Part shown: positions 7,572 through 15,480 of the stretch, piece after piece
Position numbering within the stretch: position 1 is the first letter of the stretch
Layout: each line of letters opens with the position of its first letter
Assembly: GCA_902705825.1 (NCBI GenBank)
Contig: CACSIL010000051.1
Span: forward strand, 132,331-187,475
Source: Halioglobus japonicus
GTDB lineage: Bacteria; Pseudomonadota; Gammaproteobacteria; Pseudomonadales; Halieaceae
Reading direction: 5' to 3'
Length of the DNA stretch: 55,145 nt
Notes under the pieces: generated by a model
Databases searched by the model: none
What the model saw: the letters and a program-made list of their open reading frames with translations, nothing else
Told to the model about the DNA's origin: nothing
Program-made: the position numbers and the translations under genes

Positions 7572-9536
7572 TCAGCTGGGCGTATCGACTAGCATGGATT
7601 CCAGAGGCGGGCGCACTGAGCGGGATTGCGGAGCTGGGCCATAACCTATTCTTCCCATATAGACCCTCTGGCGAGGATCCTGCACCGGACCAACCAAGTG
7701 GCTCAACTCACCCGCCAGTTTTTCGGCCAACGCCTGTTCGGCCGCCACAGATGTAAAAGTTCGCGCCTGTGCAACATAGCGAGAGAAGATGAGGGGGGTG
7801 ACTTCAGGTTGCAATTGCAGCCCCAGCCGGGTGGCCTCCAGCCAGAAACGCTGTGTGGCGCCCCCACCGGCCAGATAATCCTCGACAGTCAGCAAGGGTT
7901 TGTCCGCCACAATGACAAAGTGCGCCGCACAACCCAGCGCAGTGCGCCAATCCATCTGCAACCGGGGCAGCCAGGTACCAGCAAAAAAGCGGTTCATGAA
8001 ACGCACGCGTCCCCAGCTTTTAAGTGCCCAGCGCATTATCTTGCGAGTCGGCAGATCCAGCCCCAACGCACCTTCAGGTAAATGGTGTTCGCTGAACTGC
8101 ACACCCCACTCGATATTTTGTCGGTGAACCTCATAGGCCTCTGGCGTGGAAAGCCTGATATGGGCGTTGTGAAAAAGCAGCTTGGCTACCTGCCGACGCC
8201 CCTGCGCGCCATCAATCCAGCGCACGCTAAACCCCTCCCCCACTGCTTGCTCAAGCGCCTGCAGTTGGTGGGCGGTCAATGATCGCGTGGAAAAGGGTTT
8301 ACGCTGCGTTACCCGAGAAGTAATAAATGGCTGCAGCGGATCGGGCTCTACCCCCGCATCGGCCAGCAGCCTGACATCGATCACCGGAGCCTCTTCAGGA
8401 GAGTCCGGGCGCAGCACACACTCTGCACTCATACCTTCGGCCGATGCGGCTATGCGCAGTGTTTCAAGCAACGCGCCCAGCGCAATCTGACTGGATGTGC
8501 CGTCGAGATCGTAGACACACCATTCCCGGGTATCCCTGCCATTAATCACCACATGGTGGTCATCAACAATATCGAACTGCCAGGGCTGCTCATTGTCACC
8601 GCTGGGCGCCCAGCGAGCGAGATCAAGAATACGTTCTATCGGCCGCGCTCGAGACACACCATCGACCACCGGGCCAGACATGCCGGAGCTGATCTTTTTG
8701 CGGGCAATTTTCAGGCCCAGCTTTTGTATCGGATTCGCATTTCCCCAGGGGCGCCACGTGGTCACCAGCCGGTTGCGGTAGGCATCAAAATGTATGCCCC
8801 GAGGTGCAGCCGGAACCCCGCCCCGCGCGAGCAGGATTTTCAGCGCGTACGTTCCGGCAAAACCGGCACATAATTCACAGGCCATCGGCGTGGAAGGCCC
8901 CTTCCCTGCTTCCAGATCAACCCTACTGTCATCGGCCAGGTAGGCCAGTTGCTGAGGTCTGGGGGCCAAGCCCAGCATAAACCGCAACGCCTGCTCCTCG
9001 CGGGGCTGACCTTCGAGCAAAAAATACTTTTCAAAGCTCATCTGTCCTGGAAAGAAGCACAGCAGTGCTGCGCCCATACCCAGGGGGGCCGCAGTAATAG
9101 CCGGAATACCCTTCTCGTAACAGGCGGCAAAGACCGCCCGTCGGATATCAAGTGCAAAAAAATCGAGGGAATCGACATAGAGATCGACCCCGTCCAGAAA
9201 AGCATCCAGATTGTCGACATTTATTCCCGCGGGGAACTGCTCAATCTTGAGATCCGGGTTGACCCCGCGTGCCATCTCAACCATTACCTCAAGTTTGTTG
9301 CGACCGAGGTGTGCGGTACTGGCTCCGGCCTGACGATTGAAGTTGGCAAGTTCGAACTGGTCAAAATCGGCGAGACTGAACTGCCCTATACCGAGCCGCG
9401 TCAGTGTCAGCAGGTGACTGCCGCCGACCCCGCCCATGCCCGCAATGGCGATGCGCTTGTTGCGCAGCACCTCTTGCTCCGTCTCAGTCACCCAACCAAG
9501 ATTGCGGGAAAAGGCTTCGTGGTAATCAAAGGACAT
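7572..9536 (-). CDS. ThiF/E1-like adenylyltransferase fused to a nitroreductase domain (Rv1355c-like)
   Basis: A 654-residue two-domain protein. Residues about 1-290 are an E1/ThiF/MoeB fold: GMGGVGGSH nucleotide loop, DFDQFELANFNRQ with the adenylation Arg, a conserved Lys in LGRNKLEV, and CELC near residue 220 as a half zinc site or sulfur-carrying cysteines. Residues about 300-650 are a nitroreductase-type FMN domain, opening with ILDLARWAPSGDNEQPW. This fusion matches Mycobacterium Rv1355c (MoeY-like), whose function is not established. GAGG precedes the ATG by about 7 nt. The E1 half should adenylate a carboxylate (a peptide or protein C-terminus or a small acid) and the FMN half suggests a redox step. 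The neighbouring GT1 enzyme and LuxI-like acyltransferase suggest a small-molecule or tag-like product. Confidence 0.85.
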   Translation of the reverse strand: MSFDYHEAFSRNLGWVTETEQEVLRNKRIAIAGMGGVGGSHLLTLTRLGIGQFSLADFDQFELANFNRQAGASTAHLGRNKLEVMVEMARGVNPDLKIEQFPAGINVDNLDAFLDGVDLYVDSLDFFALDIRRAVFAACYEKGIPAITAAPLGMGAALLCFFPGQMSFEKYFLLEGQPREEQALRFMLGLAPRPQQLAYLADDSRVDLEAGKGPSTPMACELCAGFAGTYALKILLARGGVPAAPRGIHFDAYRNRLVTTWRPWGNANPIQKLGLKIARKKISSGMSGPVVDGVSRARPIERILDLARWAPSGDNEQPWQFDIVDDHHVVINGRDTREWCVYDLDGTSSQIALGALLETLRIAASAEGMSAECVLRPDSPEEAPVIDVRLLADAGVEPDPLQPFITSRVTQRKPFSTRSLTAHQLQALEQAVGEGFSVRWIDGAQGRRQVAKLLFHNAHIRLSTPEAYEVHRQNIEWGVQFSEHHLPEGALGLDLPTRKIMRWALKSWGRVRFMNRFFAGTWLPRLQMDWRTALGCAAHFVIVADKPLLTVEDYLAGGGATQRFWLEATRLGLQLQPEVTPLIFSRYVAQARTFTSVAAEQALAEKLAGELSHLVGPVQDPRQRVYMGRIGYGPAPQSRSVRPPLESMLVDTPS

Positions 9537-9706
9537 TCAGAGCCTCACAATCCTGTGCGCCTGTGCGTAAGTACTGCCGCCGGGCACTCCCATCTTACAA
9601 GGTGGTGGTGCGGCTCATCGTACCGCATCTTATGCAGCGCCCGATGCAATGACAAGTACTCATCACAATTACCCGACAATGCAGGACAAAGCGCCAGGGC
9701 AGCGCC

Positions 9707-10540
9707 CTAAACAGCAAACTGTGGCTGGAAGTACGGTGCCAACAACGCCGGTTCATGTGTGCGCCGGGGTTTGTCGTTAGCCTTCTCAACCGGGTTGTTA
9801 GCGCGGAATGACCCGGAGTGGGCAAAATCGGTGAGAATCGCATCGTAAAACTCTTTGTAATCACTCTCCAACGTACTCACCCCCTCCCGGGTCTCCCAAT
9901 AGAATGGCGAGCGTGTCCCGTGATATTCAATCTTTTGTCCAGCGGGACGCGCGAGCAGGCCAGAGCGCCTGAGCAACCGGGGTAGAAACGGCTCCATCAT
10001 CGCAAAACAGTTGGGCCGACCGATCAATTCGCTCAGGGCAAGTGCCGAGAGAATAGTGGCCATCGCGACCAGCGGGAAGGTACGCTGCTCCCGTGTACTG
10101 AATTCCAGCGCCGAGATTTCCCCGAACCGTGACTCATGCTCGCCTGGCCGGCGGCGAAAGGCGCCGTCGACGCCCAGGCGGGAAAACTCGCAGAGCGTGT
10201 CCCGCCGGCCATCGAACGACCGGATAACCTCCTGATCAATAGCCTCGGCACAATACTTCTCCATCGGCATCAAGCACTGCTCATCGGCCTTGACCAATCT
10301 CGCACAACCGGCCGGCATACCCGAGGCTTTGTGAACTACGAGACTGTGCACTGCATGGGTATCAAACTCGTCTGTCTCCATTTTGTTCGGGCAGGCGTCA
10401 GCGGGTTCATAGTGAAACTCTTCGCAGTACACCCGATACCGCACCTTGTACACGCTCTCCAGCTGCGCGGGGGTCGTCGCCTGTTCGATACTGAAGTAGC
10501 GCTGAAACTCTTCAACCAGGGATACGCTCTTTTGCTCCAT
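9707..10540 (-). CDS. PEP-CTERM/exosortase system-associated acyltransferase (LuxI/GNAT-like)
   Basis: About 277 residues from the ATG at 10540, which has AGGGGG 9 nt upstream. The longer frame reaching 10621 lacks such a site. The sequence VYKVRYRVYCEEFHYEP, then DEFDTHAVHSLV and AGCARLV, matches the PEP-CTERM-associated acyltransferase family (TIGR03694-type). That family is related to autoinducer synthases such as LuxI and to GNAT folds. The family uses an acyl-CoA or acyl-ACP donor; the acceptor is unknown. Its place beside the ThiF fusion, upstream acyl-CoA ligase and PLP decarboxylase suggests that an amine formed by the decarboxylase could be acylated, but this is inference. Confidence 0.85.
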   Translation of the reverse strand: MEQKSVSLVEEFQRYFSIEQATTPAQLESVYKVRYRVYCEEFHYEPADACPNKMETDEFDTHAVHSLVVHKASGMPAGCARLVKADEQCLMPMEKYCAEAIDQEVIRSFDGRRDTLCEFSRLGVDGAFRRRPGEHESRFGEISALEFSTREQRTFPLVAMATILSALALSELIGRPNCFAMMEPFLPRLLRRSGLLARPAGQKIEYHGTRSPFYWETREGVSTLESDYKEFYDAILTDFAHSGSFRANNPVEKANDKPRRTHEPALLAPYFQPQFAV

Positions 10541-10640
10541 AAGAATCATCCCCCTGCCACCGTTAACCAAAAGTGGTTCACTGCACCCGCCAGTATCACT
10601 GAGACCACAGCGCCAATCCAATGATGAGTATAGTCACTGC

Positions 10641-11132
10641 TCACTCTGTTCTGCTCCCTATATAGGCAATCAAGCTATCCATAGCATCCTCTATAATCTG
10701 AAATACCCGCGCAAACCCTTCGGCGCTGCCAAAATAGGGATCGGGCACTTCTACCATAGGCTGCCAGGCTTGGTGACTCAGCAAAAACGACAGTTTGTCG
10801 TGGTGCTCGATCGGACACAGTTTTCGAAGGTCCCGCATATTCGTTTCATCCATCGCAAAAACAAAATCGCTGCGCTGTAACTCGCGCTCTGTTACACGGC
10901 GCGCTTTGATCCCTGTCAGGTCGATGCCCCGGACCGCTGCGACTTTTTGCGCCCGCTGATCCGGCCGACAACCCGGCATTGAACAGCGGGTGCCCGCAGA
11001 ACTCACTTCAACCGTTTTGCGCAGCTCAGATTGCTGCAAATAATGTCGAAGCAAACCTTCAGCCATCGGCGATCGACAAATATTCTCCGTACAGACCAAC
11101 AATATGCGGGTCTTGCGCTGAAACAGATTCAA
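10641..11132 (-). CDS. Low-molecular-weight protein-tyrosine phosphatase (Wzb-like)
   Basis: A 163-residue LMW-PTP. The P-loop CTENICRS gives nucleophile Cys14 and phosphate-binding Arg20, and the acid Asp131 sits in VPDPYFG. In exopolysaccharide loci such enzymes dephosphorylate the tyrosine autokinase that controls chain length, but no Wzc-type kinase is visible in this window. The start codon is TTG, supported by a perfect GGAGG 7 nt upstream. It belongs to the minus-strand run, 100 bp before the acyltransferase start. Confidence 0.9.
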   Translation of the reverse strand: MNLFQRKTRILLVCTENICRSPMAEGLLRHYLQQSELRKTVEVSSAGTRCSMPGCRPDQRAQKVAAVRGIDLTGIKARRVTERELQRSDFVFAMDETNMRDLRKLCPIEHHDKLSFLLSHQAWQPMVEVPDPYFGSAEGFARVFQIIEDAMDSLIAYIGSRTE

Positions 11133-11301
11133 GCAAAAGCCTCCGAGGGAAGCGGCATACAGTGCCGCACGATAATACGCAGCACATGCTACCAGAGAAT
11201 CAATTCAGGCTGCAGCTCTGACGTCAGCCACGGTAAATAGTGTGCGCTGCTCGAAGGTGTCCAGCCGGGTTTCGCGCAAACGGAACAACAACACAAGGTA
11301 C

Positions 11302-12096
11302 TCAAGGTGCCACCGAATCCACACCAGACAGCAGGGGTTTGATGTACTTCGCCGGAATGGCATAGGTAATACCTGACGGACTGGCCAACATCGTCTCCTT
11401 GGTCTCCTTCACAACGACGCTGTTTATCACCCCGATCACCCGGCCACTGGACAGATCAAATACCGGGCTGCCGCTATTCCCGGGGTAGGCCGTGGCATCC
11501 AACTGAAAGGCGTCAAAGCCACTGCGCATGCGCTTTATTTTTATCGAGTTCAATCTGTCTGAGTTCGCCGATGGGTGAGCCGCGGGCGTGATCGCCGAAA
11601 CAATACCGCGATGCGTCACCGGATAAAGCCCCAGCGCCATGCCGAGCGGAAAACCGGTAAAAGCGATATCCTGGCCCGCCCGCACCGCATCTGAATTTCC
11701 CAGCTGCAAAGCAGGCAGTTTTGCCCCCTGAATCTGCAGCAACACCAGGTCGTGCTCCTCGTCTTCACGCACCACTCGTGCCGGGTGTGCCGTGGCATCC
11801 ACGCCACGACCAGTGAATACCGCCAAACTCTGGTTGTTATCCGTATCCAGCGGCAAAGCCGTGACATGTGCGTTGGTGATGATATGACGCCCATCGCCCA
11901 CCACAAAGCCTGTCGCGAGGTATACCACGCGCTCACCCTTGACGTTCGGTTGGCGCGGGGGGTAGGACGTACCCACCCCGACCACGCTCGGGGCTATTTT
12001 CTCGATCAGATCAGGCAGCCCCGAGGACCAGGCCGCCGCCGCGAACATTACCGAGATCAGGGTACACACTTGCAGGAGTGCAATCCGGGTCTTCAT
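11302..12096 (-). CDS. Exported trypsin-like serine protease without a PDZ domain
   Basis: From the ATG at 12096 the protein has a Sec-type signal (about residues 1-25) followed by one S1C/DegP-type protease domain. The catalytic triad is readable: His77 in TNAHV, Asp116 in HDLVLL and Ser208 in GNSGSP. The chain stops at about 264 residues, so the one or two PDZ domains of DegP/DegS are absent. It is probably periplasmic or secreted. It heads the minus-strand run and is divergent from the acyl-CoA ligase gene. A role in maturing surface proteins of the PEP-CTERM system is plausible but not shown. The further TTG at 12102 is a less likely start. Confidence 0.85.
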   Translation of the reverse strand: MKTRIALLQVCTLISVMFAAAAWSSGLPDLIEKIAPSVVGVGTSYPPRQPNVKGERVVYLATGFVVGDGRHIITNAHVTALPLDTDNNQSLAVFTGRGVDATAHPARVVREDEEHDLVLLQIQGAKLPALQLGNSDAVRAGQDIAFTGFPLGMALGLYPVTHRGIVSAITPAAHPSANSDRLNSIKIKRMRSGFDAFQLDATAYPGNSGSPVFDLSSGRVIGVINSVVVKETKETMLASPSGITYAIPAKYIKPLLSGVDSVAP

Positions 12097-12234
12097 GCAC
12101 AATTACTCACAGTTCGTTATTGTTTCCATTGTCCCAGCTCCGTATTCATCGCACAATCTACGCCGGGCCAGAAATGATTCGGGCTACAATAGCATCCCTG
12201 CACCAACGAGCCACAAGTAAATAACCACAATACA

Positions 12235-13839
12235 ATGCCAGACCTGATTCACCAGTGTATCGCCAAAAGTGCGCAGGCCTCGCCGCACGCTCCCGCCCTG
12301 TTGTTCAAAGACAAGTGTTTTAGCTATGCGCAACTGCAACATCAGGTGGCGCGCTTTGCCGATGGGTTGCTGGGGTTGGGAATAGCACCGGGCGAACGGG
12401 TAGCGGTCTACCTGCCCAAACAACCGGAAGCGGTGTTCGGGATGTTTGGCGCAGCAGCGGCCGGAGGGTGTTTCGTGCCGGTGAACCCGCTACTGAAGCC
12501 ACGCCAGCTGTTGCACATCCTGCCACATTGCAATGTGCGGGTGCTGGTCACCTCTATCCCCCGTCTGGAATTGCTGGCGGATGTCGTCAGGGCATGCCCT
12601 GATCTGCATACTATTATTGTAGTGGAAGACCGAGTGCCGGACACGGCACCCGATATCCCGCAAAAACTGTTCAGTTTTGCTGAGTTTTGCGGTGCCCCGG
12701 ACAGTGGCCGAACGCCACACCGGCGTATCGATACCGACATGACAGCCATCCTCTACACCTCGGGCAGCACCGGTAACCCCAAGGGCGTGGTACTGTCACA
12801 CCGCAATATGGTGGCCGGCGCACGCAGTGTCGCCAGCTATCTGAACAACGTACCAGATGACCGTATATTGGCTGTGTTGCCCCTTAGCTTTGACGCTGGA
12901 CTCAGCCAACTCACCACCGCATTTACCGTCGGCGCCTCCGCAGTACTAATGGATTACTTACTGCCGCGCGATGTGGTGCGCGCTGTCGCACGCTATGGCA
13001 TCACAGGCCTGGCAGCTGTGCCGCCGTTATGGAATCAATTGAAGAACCTGGACTGGCCGCCCGAGACCGTCGCCTCGCTGCGCTATATCACCAATACGGG
13101 CGGGGCCATGCCGGTGCCAACCACACTCGCCTTGCAGCAGTTGCTGCCCCAGACACTGATTTATCTTATGTATGGCCTCACCGAGTCATTTCGATCGACC
13201 TATCTACCGCCGGATCAGGTCAGTGTGCGTCCGGAGTCAATAGGCAAGGCCATACCGAATGCAGACGTTCTGGTAATTAATGAAGAAGGCCGAGAGTGCG
13301 CGCCGAACGAACCCGGAGAACTGGTGCATCGGGGTGCGCTGGTCAGCCTGGGGTACTGGAACGACCCGGAGAAAACGGCCGAACGATTCAAGCCCTGCCC
13401 GACACAACCCACTGAAATACCGAACCCCGAACTCGCGGTCTGGTCAGGCGACCAGGTGATGCGGGACGAGGAAGGGTATCTGTATTTCATCAGCCGCAAG
13501 GATGAAATGATCAAAACCTCCGGCTATCGCGTCAGCCCCACAGAGGTGGAAGAAAGCGCCTATGCCTCGGGCCTGGTAAACGCCGTTGCCGCGGTGGGGT
13601 TGCCTCATGCCTCGCTGGGGCAAGCCATTCTACTCATCGTTACCCCGGGCGCCGAAACCACCGCCAGCCAGGACATCGAGCAAGAAGTAATGGCACACTG
13701 CCGCAAGGAACTACCCAACTTTATGGTACCCAGTATTATCGTCGTGCGCAGCGCATTACCGCTCAATCAGAATGGCAAAATTGACCGGCGCCTGCTCGCC
13801 GAGGAGTATCGCGATATTTTTCAGGTGGCCGCAACATGA
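12235..13839 (+). CDS. Acyl-CoA ligase (AMP-forming), exosortase A system-associated
   Basis: A 534-residue ANL-superfamily enzyme. The P-loop YTSGSTGNPKG is at residues 174-184, the adenylation motif YGLTES is present, and the C-terminal hinge and lysine region ends LPLNQNGKIDRR. It activates a carboxylic acid as acyl-AMP and acyl-CoA (or loads a carrier protein). Family and context match the ligase of exosortase-A loci (TIGR03098-type). Its last four bases overlap the start of the PLP decarboxylase (ATGA), indicating translational coupling. The ribosome site is weak. A TACAAT -10-like element lies at 12185-12190 without a good -35. Confidence 0.9.
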   Translation: MPDLIHQCIAKSAQASPHAPALLFKDKCFSYAQLQHQVARFADGLLGLGIAPGERVAVYLPKQPEAVFGMFGAAAAGGCFVPVNPLLKPRQLLHILPHCNVRVLVTSIPRLELLADVVRACPDLHTIIVVEDRVPDTAPDIPQKLFSFAEFCGAPDSGRTPHRRIDTDMTAILYTSGSTGNPKGVVLSHRNMVAGARSVASYLNNVPDDRILAVLPLSFDAGLSQLTTAFTVGASAVLMDYLLPRDVVRAVARYGITGLAAVPPLWNQLKNLDWPPETVASLRYITNTGGAMPVPTTLALQQLLPQTLIYLMYGLTESFRSTYLPPDQVSVRPESIGKAIPNADVLVINEEGRECAPNEPGELVHRGALVSLGYWNDPEKTAERFKPCPTQPTEIPNPELAVWSGDQVMRDEEGYLYFISRKDEMIKTSGYRVSPTEVEESAYASGLVNAVAAVGLPHASLGQAILLIVTPGAETTASQDIEQEVMAHCRKELPNFMVPSIIVVRSALPLNQNGKIDRRLLAEEYRDIFQVAAT

Positions 13840-15086
13840 GCGACTCAGCAAGTGCCCCGAAGATGCCGCAACATGCGCGAATGAGCCAATTTGATGTGGT
13901 CGACAACTGCCTGCAGATCGGTGGCCTGCCGCTTCCCGAACTGGCCAGGAACATCGGCAGGACACCATTCTACGCTTACGACAGCAAAGTGATGGACGCC
14001 CAGGTAACGGCACTGCGTACCGCCCTGCCCCCCGAGATTCACCTGCACTATGCGATGAAGGCCAATCCGATGCCGGAGGTGGTTCGACACCTGGCATCGA
14101 TTACCGACGGTCTGGACGTCGCCTCTGCTGGAGAACTGCGTGTCGCACTGCAAACCGGAGTCAACCCAGCCTGCATCAGTTTCGCCGGACCCGGGAAGTC
14201 CGCGCAAGACCTGACGGCAGCTGTGACCAGCGGCGTCATTATCAACATGGAATCCGTCGGTGAGATGCAGCGTATCGCCGCACTGGCAGACAGCACCGGT
14301 ACGCGCCCCAAAGTGGCCATTCGCGTCAATCCGGACTTCGAACTCAAGTCGGCGGGGATGAAAATGGGCAGTGGCCCCAAACCCTTTGGTGTAGATGCAG
14401 AGCAAGTGCCTGCCATGCTTGAGGAAATGGCCTCCCTGCCACTGGAATTCATGGGTTTTCACATATTTAGCGGCTCACAGAACCTGCGGGAACAGGCCAT
14501 CATCGAGGCTCAGACGAAGACCTTTGAACTCGCCTTTCGCCTCAGTCAGTCTGCCCCCTGCCCGGTCCGCTGGCTGAACATTGGCGGAGGGCTTGGCATC
14601 CCCTATTTCCCCGGTGAGCAACGCCTGGACCTGAACCCCATCGCCAGCAACCTGGCAGAGCTGGTTGAAGCCGCGAAGGTGCAGCTGCCGGGAGTAGAGA
14701 TCGTTATGGAACTGGGTCGCTATCTCACGGCGGAGGCGGGGATCTACGTCTGTGAGATCGTGGACAAGAAAGTGTCCCGCGGAGAGACTTTCCTGGTCAC
14801 CAATGGCGGCCTGCATCACCACCTCGCCGTGTCCGGCAATTTTGGACAGGTCATTCGCAAGAATTACCCCGTGTGCCTTGGCAACCGCGTAGAAGGGGAC
14901 ACACCTGAGGAGGTCAACGTCGTGGGGCCGCTGTGTACGCCATTGGATATACTCGGACACCGAGTCACATTACCCGCCGCCGCGCCGGGGGACCTGATTG
15001 TAATTTTTCAATCCGGCGCCTATGGCCTGACCGCCAGCCCTCTGGATTTTCTCAGCCACCCACACCCTGCGGAGGTTCTGCTCTGA
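13836..15086 (+). CDS. PLP-dependent decarboxylase, exosortase A system-associated
   Basis: A 416-residue fold-type III decarboxylase of the DapDC/ODC family. The PLP-binding lysine is Lys75 in HYAMKANP. GGGLGIPY and VMELGRYLTAEAG are the phosphate-binding and substrate motifs, and GPLCTPLD carries the catalytic cysteine of the other protomer. It would remove CO2 from an amino acid (lysine, diaminopimelate or ornithine class) to give an amine; the substrate is unknown. Placement after the ligase with a 4-bp overlap is the standard arrangement for the TIGR03099-type enzyme of exosortase-A clusters. Together the pair can supply an activated acid and an amine. Confidence 0.9.
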   Translation: MSDSASAPKMPQHARMSQFDVVDNCLQIGGLPLPELARNIGRTPFYAYDSKVMDAQVTALRTALPPEIHLHYAMKANPMPEVVRHLASITDGLDVASAGELRVALQTGVNPACISFAGPGKSAQDLTAAVTSGVIINMESVGEMQRIAALADSTGTRPKVAIRVNPDFELKSAGMKMGSGPKPFGVDAEQVPAMLEEMASLPLEFMGFHIFSGSQNLREQAIIEAQTKTFELAFRLSQSAPCPVRWLNIGGGLGIPYFPGEQRLDLNPIASNLAELVEAAKVQLPGVEIVMELGRYLTAEAGIYVCEIVDKKVSRGETFLVTNGGLHHHLAVSGNFGQVIRKNYPVCLGNRVEGDTPEEVNVVGPLCTPLDILGHRVTLPAAAPGDLIVIFQSGAYGLTASPLDFLSHPHPAEVLL

Positions 15087-15480
15087 CCGCTAGCGCCGCT
15101 GCGACACATGACACACGCCATGCCATTACCTGTTGTTTTTATTAGATTTTTTTCCAAGACAGGCTAAACTCTTAAGGCTCTTTGGGATCGCGCTGTCACC
15201 CCCGTGTCATATCGCATTGATAAGGTGGGGACTAAGTTCACATTTTTCACAAGAATCCAAGCAACCATAAAAAACCCGTGCTATTTTTGTTTACTCCACA
15301 GGTTCACTTGTGGACAAGTATCGCAACTAGCTGTGCATAAGTACCAGCCATTCATGCGACTGGCACTGGCAGCGAAGTATCAAATAATGAATCGGAGACA
15401 ATTCGCCCCCGATGATGCATCACCCTTGCGGGTTATCACTAGGCGAGATCTGCGATTAGAGCAGTAGAAAGGATTGGAGA
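15087..15480 (+). other. 394-bp spacer upstream of the TIGR03013 glycosyltransferase
   Basis: No gene is supportable here. The spacer holds an inverted repeat TCCACA-N8-TGTGGA (15295-15314) and two sequences one base away from a DnaA box (TGTGGACAA at 15309-15317, TGTGCATAA at 15332-15340). It also holds a direct repeat of TGTCA (15194-15198 and 15205-15209). I scanned both strands for GG-N10-GC and found no convincing sigma-54 promoter. A TGC-TATTTT extended -10 (15279-15287) is the best sigma-70 candidate, but it is weak. Confidence 0.4.

Noticed and set aside
9696..9708. AGGGC-AGC-GCCCT hairpin at the end of the LuxI-like acyltransferase gene as a terminator
   Set aside because: Only a 5-bp stem overlapping the stop codon and no T-run; not strong enough to list.
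12199..12213. Sigma-54-like TGGCTCG...TGCA upstream of the exported protease gene (minus strand)
   Set aside because: The GG-to-GC spacing is 9 instead of 10 bases, which RpoN does not tolerate.
13845..14462. Long minus-strand open frame inside the PLP decarboxylase gene
   Set aside because: Shadow of the strongly supported plus-strand gene; no ribosome site and no recognisable protein.
15194..15209. TGTCA direct repeat upstream of the TIGR03013 transferase as a third enhancer site
   Set aside because: No -24/-12 promoter lies 85 nt downstream and the half-sites are direct, not inverted.
15309..15340. Two DnaA-box-like sequences (TGTGGACAA, TGTGCATAA) and an inverted repeat
   Set aside because: Each is one base off consensus and nothing else suggests an origin (no AT-rich unwinding region, no dnaA/dnaN). 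Treated as chance.
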